A stretch of 64,000 bases of DNA from NCBI RefSeq assembly GCF_003345655.1, contig NZ_QQOH01000001.1:62001-126000 (forward strand). The letters are read 5' to 3'. This document shows positions 58,930-64,000 of the stretch, piece by piece. The translations under genes and the position numbers were made by a program. This DNA is from Motiliproteus coralliicola (GTDB taxonomy: Bacteria; Pseudomonadota; Gammaproteobacteria; Pseudomonadales; Balneatricaceae). Position 1 is the first letter of the stretch; every line of letters starts with the position of its first letter. The notes below the pieces were generated by a model. That model made no database searches. It was not told the origin of the DNA and saw nothing but the letters and a program-made list of their open reading frames with translations.

Positions 58930-59417
58930 ATCCGGGGCGCCCCCGAATCCTAATCTCCATCAGTCAGCAGCGCCTCACGCTGTTACAGGAGCAGCACGCG
59001 CTGCAGCACTATCCGATCTCTACGGCGGCCAACGGCACCGGGCAGCAACAGAACAGCGGTTGCACTCCGCTGGGACGGCATCGGATCCGTGCCATGATCG
59101 GTGGCGAGTGTCCGCTTAACTCGGTGTTTGTCGGTCGACGCCCGACCGGTGAAATCTATAGCCCAGAATTGGCCAAGCGCTACCCCGAGCGGGATTGGAT
59201 CCTTAGCCGTATTCTGTGGCTGTGCGGTTGTGAGCCGGGTTTTAACCGTCTCGGATCCGTCGACAGCATGCGACGCTATATCTACATCCACGGCACCCCG
59301 GATACGGAACCGATGGGCATACCCCGCTCCCACGGTTGTATTCGGATGCGCAACCAGGATCTGGTGGCTCTGTACGAGCAGCTGACACCGGGTACCGAGG
59401 TGCTTATCAAGGCTTAA
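58926..59417 (+). CDS. Cytoplasmic YkuD-fold L,D-transpeptidase or L,D-carboxypeptidase
   Basis: 163-residue YkuD domain with no signal peptide or membrane segment. The active site is HGTPDTEPMGIPRSHGCIR with catalytic Cys138 and His122/His136. Because it is cytosolic and is co-translated with psrA and followed by nagZ, it is probably a muropeptide L,D-carboxypeptidase rather than a periplasmic cross-linker. This resembles what I recall of ElsL in Acinetobacter. Start GTG 58926 lies in a GTGA overlap with psrA. The reaction itself is inference. Confidence 0.82.
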   Translation: MNPGRPRILISISQQRLTLLQEQHALQHYPISTAANGTGQQQNSGCTPLGRHRIRAMIGGECPLNSVFVGRRPTGEIYSPELAKRYPERDWILSRILWLCGCEPGFNRLGSVDSMRRYIYIHGTPDTEPMGIPRSHGCIRMRNQDLVALYEQLTPGTEVLIKA

Positions 59418-59438
59418 TCTTCGATCGGAATCTTTGTC

Positions 59439-60503
59439 ATGACGCCTTCCTTTCCTCCGCTTCCCGCCGGGCCGCTGATGCTCGACCTAGCCGGTTTCCA
59501 ACTCTCTGATGATGAAGCCGAGCTGCTACGTCGGCCCGCTGTCGGAGGCGTAATCCTGTTCAGCCGCAACTATCGCGACCCGCAACAGTTGATCTTCCTG
59601 ACCGACCAGATCCGTCGGATACGTCCGGAGTTGCTGATCGCGGTTGATCACGAAGGGGGCCGGGTGCAGCGCTTTCGTGCCGGCTTTACCCGGATTCCCG
59701 CGATGGCCAGTTTGACCCGGCTGTGGCAACGGGACCCGGCTGCCGGATTAGCTCTGGCACGGGACTGCGGCTGGCTGTATGCCTCCGAATTGTTGGCCCA
59801 TGGCCTGGATATCAGCTTTGCGCCGGTATTGGATATGGATCGGGGGATCAGTGAAGTGATCGGCGATCGCAGTTTCGGAGCCGATGCCGACACGGTGATC
59901 GCCCTGGCCGCAGAGCTGATGCAAGGCATGCACGAGGCCGGTATGGCGACCACCGGGAAGCATTTTCCCGGCCATGGCGCCGTTGCCGCCGACTCCCATC
60001 TGGAGATGCCGGTGGATGAGCGGTCGTACGATCGGATTGAGGGCGAGGATCTTCTCCCGTTCGCACGCTTCGCCCGCGCTGAGTCCTCGCCGAAGGGCGA
60101 TCGGGCATTGATGGATGCGGTGATGCCGGCCCATGTGGTTTACTCCAACTGCGATCCGCAGCCGGCGGGCTTCTCCGACTTCTGGCTGCAGCAGGTCCTA
60201 CGCCGAGATCTGGGTTTCGACGGGATGATCTTCAGCGATGACCTGAGCATGGCCGGGGCCGAAATCGCCGGTGGCTATGCCGAGCGTGCCGATGCCGCGC
60301 TGCAGGCCGGTTGCGATATGGTGCTGGTGTGTAATCAGCCCAAGGCAGCGCGTCTGGTGCTGAACTGGTTGGAACAACAGGGCCGGTTGGAGGCGCCCAG
60401 AGTGTTGCAGATGAAGGCGCAGGCTCGGCTGACACTGGAACAGCTCCAGGCCGAGCCCCGTTGGCGGGCGTGTTGCGAGCAGTTGCAGAGATTGGAAGAA
60501 TAA
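59439..60503 (+). CDS. nagZ: Beta-N-acetylhexosaminidase (peptidoglycan recycling)
   Basis: Cytoplasmic family 3 glycosidase that removes GlcNAc from GlcNAc-anhydroMurNAc peptides. The family motif KHFPGHGAVAADSH carries the catalytic His and Asp; DLSMAGA lies near the catalytic aspartate nucleophile (IFSDDLSM). 354 residues, normal length. It follows the YkuD gene by 21 bases. In organisms with AmpC, NagZ products also signal beta-lactamase induction; no ampC is in the window. Confidence 0.96.
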   Translation: MTPSFPPLPAGPLMLDLAGFQLSDDEAELLRRPAVGGVILFSRNYRDPQQLIFLTDQIRRIRPELLIAVDHEGGRVQRFRAGFTRIPAMASLTRLWQRDPAAGLALARDCGWLYASELLAHGLDISFAPVLDMDRGISEVIGDRSFGADADTVIALAAELMQGMHEAGMATTGKHFPGHGAVAADSHLEMPVDERSYDRIEGEDLLPFARFARAESSPKGDRALMDAVMPAHVVYSNCDPQPAGFSDFWLQQVLRRDLGFDGMIFSDDLSMAGAEIAGGYAERADAALQAGCDMVLVCNQPKAARLVLNWLEQQGRLEAPRVLQMKAQARLTLEQLQAEPRWRACCEQLQRLEE

Positions 60504-60655
60504 TACCCTGGCCGGATTGCTCCGTGGCTGCAAGAAATAGTGTTGCTTGACGGGGCGATGTCGTCTAGACCGCGTGACCCGGTTACGTCAATCCGGTGTA
60601 GAAACGCAGATATGGCCATGAGCCGGAAGGTCTACAAGTTGAGTAAGGAGTCGGA

Positions 60656-61810
60656 ATGAAGATGGAACTGCAGACGTTATGGGATCAGCTCGGGCTGCAT
60701 ACCCCGGAGCGTTTCTGGATTATCGAAGTCTTTATTGTTGTTTTTATCACCCTGCTGGCCAGCTTCTTTTTGAGCCGGCTATTCGCCCGTTTGGCGGCCA
60801 AGCTGGAGCAGACCCGAAACATCTGGGATGACGTCCTGCTCAACGCGGTCCGGCGTCCGGCGACTTTCATGATCTGGGTCGTCGGGTTGGGATGGGCTGC
60901 CCAGATTATCGATGAACGCACCCAGACCAGCCTGCTGGTGATGCTGGAGCCGGCCCAGGATGTGATCGTGATCGCGTTGCTGGCCTGGTTTATGTTGCGG
61001 CTGGTTCGCGGCTTTGAAGAGGGCCTGATCGACCCCGAGCGGTCGAAAAAACCGATGGATCAGACCACCGCCCATGCCGTCAGCAAACTGTTGCGGGCTT
61101 CGGTGATCATCACCGCGGTATTGGTGGTACTGCAGTCGCTGGGGTATAGCATCTCCGGGGTACTGGCCTTCGGTGGTATCGGCGGTATCGCGGTAGGTTT
61201 CGCCGCCAAGGATCTGCTGGCTAACTTTTTTGGTGGCTTGATGATCTATCTGGATCGTCCCTTTGCGGTGGGGGATTGGGTTCGTTCACCAGATCAGGAA
61301 ATAGAAGGTACGGTGGAGTACATCGGTTGGCGCCAGACCCGTATCCGCACCTTCGATAAACGTCCGCTCTATGTGCCTAACTCCACCTTCGCGAGCATTT
61401 CGGTGGAGAACCCGTCCCGGATGACCAACCGGCGTATCTACGAAACCATCGGGATCCGCTACGACGATGCGGCTCAGGTAAAACAGGTGGTTGATGCGGT
61501 TCGGCAGATGCTGCGGGAGCATCCGGATATCGATACCAGGCAGACTCTGATCGTCAATCTGAACGCGTTTGCTCCCAGCTCATTGGATTTCTTTATCTAT
61601 TGCTTTACCAAAACCACCGACTGGGTTCAGTACCACGGGATTAAAGAGGATGTGATGCTGCGAATCATCGAGCTGGTCGAACAGCATCGCGCCGAGATGG
61701 CCTACCCGACCCAGACGCTGCATCTGGTCTCGCCCCAGATGGCCGGGTTGAATACTGAGATACCGGCTCCGGTGACGGCTGGAGTTCAGTCGATAAGCGA
61801 GCCCGGATAA
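60656..61810 (+). CDS. Mechanosensitive channel of MscS family
   Basis: 384 residues with about five hydrophobic helices (from 20, 70, 100, 145, 165). The pore helix and beta region are clear: GVLAFGGIGGIAVGFAAKD, NFFGGLMIYLDRPFAVGDWV, VEYIGWRQTRIRTFDKRPLYVPN. Longer N-terminus than MscS, closer to YnaI/YbdG types. ATG 60656 follows AAGGAG. It opens on hypo-osmotic shock to release solutes. Confidence 0.93.
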   Translation: MKMELQTLWDQLGLHTPERFWIIEVFIVVFITLLASFFLSRLFARLAAKLEQTRNIWDDVLLNAVRRPATFMIWVVGLGWAAQIIDERTQTSLLVMLEPAQDVIVIALLAWFMLRLVRGFEEGLIDPERSKKPMDQTTAHAVSKLLRASVIITAVLVVLQSLGYSISGVLAFGGIGGIAVGFAAKDLLANFFGGLMIYLDRPFAVGDWVRSPDQEIEGTVEYIGWRQTRIRTFDKRPLYVPNSTFASISVENPSRMTNRRIYETIGIRYDDAAQVKQVVDAVRQMLREHPDIDTRQTLIVNLNAFAPSSLDFFIYCFTKTTDWVQYHGIKEDVMLRIIELVEQHRAEMAYPTQTLHLVSPQMAGLNTEIPAPVTAGVQSISEPG

Positions 61811-61824
61811 GCAGCGGATAACGG

Positions 61825-61850
61825 AGAGGTCGGCTCAGGCACCGACCTCT
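61825..61850. other. Hairpin between mscS-like and GST genes
   Basis: Perfect 9-base stem AGAGGTCGG/CCGACCTCT around an 8-base loop, lying at the end of the two convergent genes and overlapping the GST stop. There is no T-run on either strand, so it is a terminator-like hairpin of uncertain strength. Confidence 0.55.
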
Positions 61851-62482
61851 TCGCGTAGGATTACCTCCGATTCTGCCTGACCGGCGGCTATCCACTCCTG
61901 CAGTAACGGGTTGGACAGGTGCAGTTTGATGTACTCGTGGCTGTTGTGTGCCAGCCCCAACTGGTAGCCGTTAAAACGGATGGCCACCGGAGCGAAGAAG
62001 GCATCAATGATACCGAAGCGGCCGAACAGCCAAGGGCCTTCCTCGGCATGATGTTCGATGCACTGCTGCCAGATCTGTTCGATCCGGGCGATATCCGCCA
62101 AGGCCGCCTGACTGGGTTCTACCCGGCGCTGCTGTGCACGGCAGTTCATCGGTAACTCCGCGCGTAACGCGGCAAAACCGCTGTGCATCTCACACACATA
62201 GGCCCGAGCCATCGCTCTCTGGTAGGGCTCATCCGGCCACAGTAACGGGTGGCGCTCGGCCAGGAATTCGCAGATCGCCAGGCTGTCCCAGATACTGCCT
62301 AGATCATCCTGAAACACCGGAACCCGGCCGGCTTGGCTGTAGCGTTTCAGTTCGGTATGAAAATCCGGGCTGCCCAGTGACAGGCGCACCTCTTCAAATT
62401 CCAGCCCCAGATGGCGCAGCACCAGCCAGGGGCGCAGCGACCAGGAAGAGTAGTTCTTATTGCCGATGATCAGCGTGGGCAT
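61835..62482 (-). CDS. Glutathione S-transferase family protein
   Basis: 215 residues with the thioredoxin-like N-terminal domain: IIGNKNYSSWSLRPWLVLRH with a Ser/Ser active-site position (SSWS), the glutathione-binding region GRVPVFQDD and DSLAICEFLAE. All-helical C-terminal domain. Substrate unknown. It converges with the channel gene. Confidence 0.9.
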   Translation of the reverse strand: MPTLIIGNKNYSSWSLRPWLVLRHLGLEFEEVRLSLGSPDFHTELKRYSQAGRVPVFQDDLGSIWDSLAICEFLAERHPLLWPDEPYQRAMARAYVCEMHSGFAALRAELPMNCRAQQRRVEPSQAALADIARIEQIWQQCIEHHAEEGPWLFGRFGIIDAFFAPVAIRFNGYQLGLAHNSHEYIKLHLSNPLLQEWIAAGQAESEVILREEVGA

Positions 62483-62515
62483 AACATCATCCTCGTTCCG
62501 CTACGCAGTCTCTGA

Positions 62516-62779
62516 TCAATCCTGCAGCAGCGGATGGTTATCGGGCAGGTTACGGGAGATCCATAGTGCCAGCTTGTGGCGCATATGGGGCAGGTCGACC
62601 TGATCCTTGGCCAGCGGTTGGATCAGGTTGTCATGGACCAACAGTTTGTAGATCGCGGTAACTTTCAGGTCAGCGCCGTCGGTGGCTTCGAATTCGCCGG
62701 CGCCGCGCTTCTTCAGATAGAGGCCGCCGACCCGGATCGCCTCTTTAAGTAACTCGTTCTCATGCTTGAGTTTTTTCAT
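62516..62779 (-). CDS. DUF5062 family protein
   Basis: 87-residue small basic/helical protein starting MKKLKHENELLKEAIRVG. The segments YKLLVHDNLIQPL and MRHKLALWISRNLP fit what I recall of DUF5062, a family of unknown role in marine gammaproteobacteria. It lies between amrS and the GST gene on the same strand. Confidence 0.7.
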   Translation of the reverse strand: MKKLKHENELLKEAIRVGGLYLKKRGAGEFEATDGADLKVTAIYKLLVHDNLIQPLAKDQVDLPHMRHKLALWISRNLPDNHPLLQD

Positions 62780-62882
62780 CTGAAATCTTTATCCCTATGC
62801 GATTGGTCGACCCTGAGTATAGAACGGGCCAGGGGCTAGAGTCATGACCACTCGGTAGGGTTTTTCGTAGAGCGATGCGTAG

Positions 62883-63974
62883 TTATTCGGCCGGCTGGTA
62901 GATTCTGACCGGCTGACGCTGGGCCCCCCAATGTCCGGGGCTGGCTTCAAAGCGACCGGCAATGGCTTTGCCGCAGTGACCGCAGCCACCCCGGTCGTTC
63001 AGGCCCCAGTGGCCGAGCTGGTACCAATCCCGCTCGATCAGCATCGAACCGCAATCGGGACAGAAGGTGCTGCCGCCCCGGCGATCGTGAACATTGCCGG
63101 TGTAAACGTAATGGAGACCGCAGGCCAAGCCGATCTCGCGCGCCCGAGTCAGGGTAGCTGCTGGTGTCGGAGGGGTGGTCATCATTTTAAAATCTGGATG
63201 GAAGGCACTGAAATGCAACGGCACGTCCGGCCCAAGCTGGTCGACAATCCAACGGCACTGAGCTTCGATCTCGGCATCACTATCATTCTGATCGGGAATC
63301 AACAGCGTAGTGATCTCGAACCAGACGTCGGTCTCCCAGCGCAGGTATTGCAGTGTCTCCAGTACCGGCTGTAACTCGGCACCGCAGAGTTTGCGGTAGA
63401 AGCGCTCGCTGAAGCCCTTCAGGTCGATATTGGCTGCGTCCATCGCTTGGTAGAACTCAACCCGGGGGGCGGGGCAGATATAGCCGGCACTGACGGCCAC
63501 GGTGCGGATGTCACGCTCATGACAGGCAGCGGCCACGTCCAGCGCATATTCCATAAAGATCACCGGATCGTTATAGGTGAATGCGATCGAGCGGCAGCCG
63601 TAACGTTGGGCGGTGTCGGCCAGCGTTTCAGGATCGGCCCGGTCCGCCAGAGTATCCATCTGCCGTGATTTGCTCATATCCCAGTTCTGGCAAAACTTGC
63701 AGGTCAGGTTGCAGCCGGCGGTGCCGAATGAGAGAACCGGAGTGCCGGGCAGGAAGTGGTTGAGTGGTTTTTTCTCGATTGGATCGATGCAGAAGCCGCT
63801 GGAGCGTCCCCAGGTGTAGAGCTTGATCTGCTGCTGTTCACAGCCGCGGACAAAACAGAGGCCGCGCTGACCTTCGCGCAGTTTACAGTAGCGGGGACAG
63901 AGGTCGCACTGCACTCGACCGTCTTCAAGTCGGTGCCAGTAGCGGGTCGGATAGCTGTCTGTTTCGGTGGCCAT
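62883..63974 (-). CDS. amrS: AmmeMemoRadiSam system radical SAM enzyme
   Basis: 363-residue radical SAM protein. An N-terminal cysteine pair region (CDLCPRYCKLREGQRGLC) and the cluster triad Cys88, Cys92, Cys95 in GCNLTCKFC are diagnostic. A C-terminal zinc ribbon (CPDCG ... CGHCG) is added. The start ATG 63974 follows GGAG at seven bases; GTG 63995 is rejected. The partner AMMECR1 and Memo-like genes (amrA, amrB) are not in the window. Reaction unknown. Confidence 0.92.
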   Translation of the reverse strand: MATETDSYPTRYWHRLEDGRVQCDLCPRYCKLREGQRGLCFVRGCEQQQIKLYTWGRSSGFCIDPIEKKPLNHFLPGTPVLSFGTAGCNLTCKFCQNWDMSKSRQMDTLADRADPETLADTAQRYGCRSIAFTYNDPVIFMEYALDVAAACHERDIRTVAVSAGYICPAPRVEFYQAMDAANIDLKGFSERFYRKLCGAELQPVLETLQYLRWETDVWFEITTLLIPDQNDSDAEIEAQCRWIVDQLGPDVPLHFSAFHPDFKMMTTPPTPAATLTRAREIGLACGLHYVYTGNVHDRRGGSTFCPDCGSMLIERDWYQLGHWGLNDRGGCGHCGKAIAGRFEASPGHWGAQRQPVRIYQPAE

Positions 63975-64000
63975 CGCAGTGCTCCATGGGTTCACTGCAA

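Overview
The window is a GC-rich (high-50s %, by eye), gene-dense stretch of a gammaproteobacterial chromosome. Gene order, the PsrA-type regulator, the Pseudomonas-like minor pilin operon, EI-Ntr and the DUF1820 and DUF5062 genes point to a marine Oceanospirillales/Pseudomonadales-type organism; the genus cannot be fixed from sequence alone. I see no rRNA, tRNA, CRISPR array, insertion sequence, integrase or prophage. About 59 protein genes are supported. 

Layout. 0-2.8 kb: the 3' end of parC, a small DNA glycosylase overlapping it, and a convergent AhpA/YtjB-like membrane protein. 2.9-15.1 kb: one co-oriented block, proA-nadD-rsfS-rlmH-mrdA-rodA-mltB-rlpA-dacA-dat-ybeD-lipB-lipA, joining NAD synthesis, ribosome maturation and silencing, the cell-elongation machinery and lipoate synthesis. 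15.2-24.6 kb: a periplasmic solute-binding protein and a complete minor-pilin/adhesin operon read leftward (fimT-pilV-pilW-pilX-pilY1-pilE). Its PilY1 is unusually large because four tandem modules sit inside the von Willebrand A domain. 24.7-29.5 kb: holA-lptE-leuS and the divergent ybeL-like gene. 29.6-34.3 kb: cysH, a triple-PAS diguanylate cyclase and a chemoreceptor. 34.5-42.8 kb: lnt-corC-ybeY-ybeZ-miaB leftward, then DUF1820 and ptsP rightward.

42.9-55.2 kb is a mosaic of single genes: alanine dehydrogenase, SOS-controlled dinB (near-perfect LexA box), an alpha/beta hydrolase, a glycerate-kinase-like P-loop kinase, an unrecognised lipoprotein, a peroxiredoxin-glutaredoxin fusion, pdxH, a secreted rhodanese, a cold-shock protein, mobA, and a divergent pair of signalling genes (HD-GYP response regulator and hybrid histidine kinase). 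55.7-64 kb: nudC, an SCP2 protein, sohB, psrA, a cytoplasmic YkuD-fold enzyme, nagZ, an MscS channel, a GST, a DUF5062 protein and the radical SAM enzyme AmrS.

How it fits together. The ancestral lipA...holA-lptE-leuS-ybeL...lnt-corC-ybeY-ybeZ-miaB order is interrupted twice, by the pilus cluster and by the cysH/GGDEF/chemoreceptor cluster. Both carry surface-sensing functions, and with the HD-GYP/kinase pair they suggest a motile, surface-attaching lifestyle. A second theme is peptidoglycan turnover: mrdA, rodA, mltB, rlpA and dacA build and trim the wall, while the YkuD enzyme and nagZ probably recycle it in the cytoplasm. The most interesting items are the module-expanded PilY1 and the signal-peptide-less YkuD protein beside nagZ. 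I found no clearly new multi-gene system.
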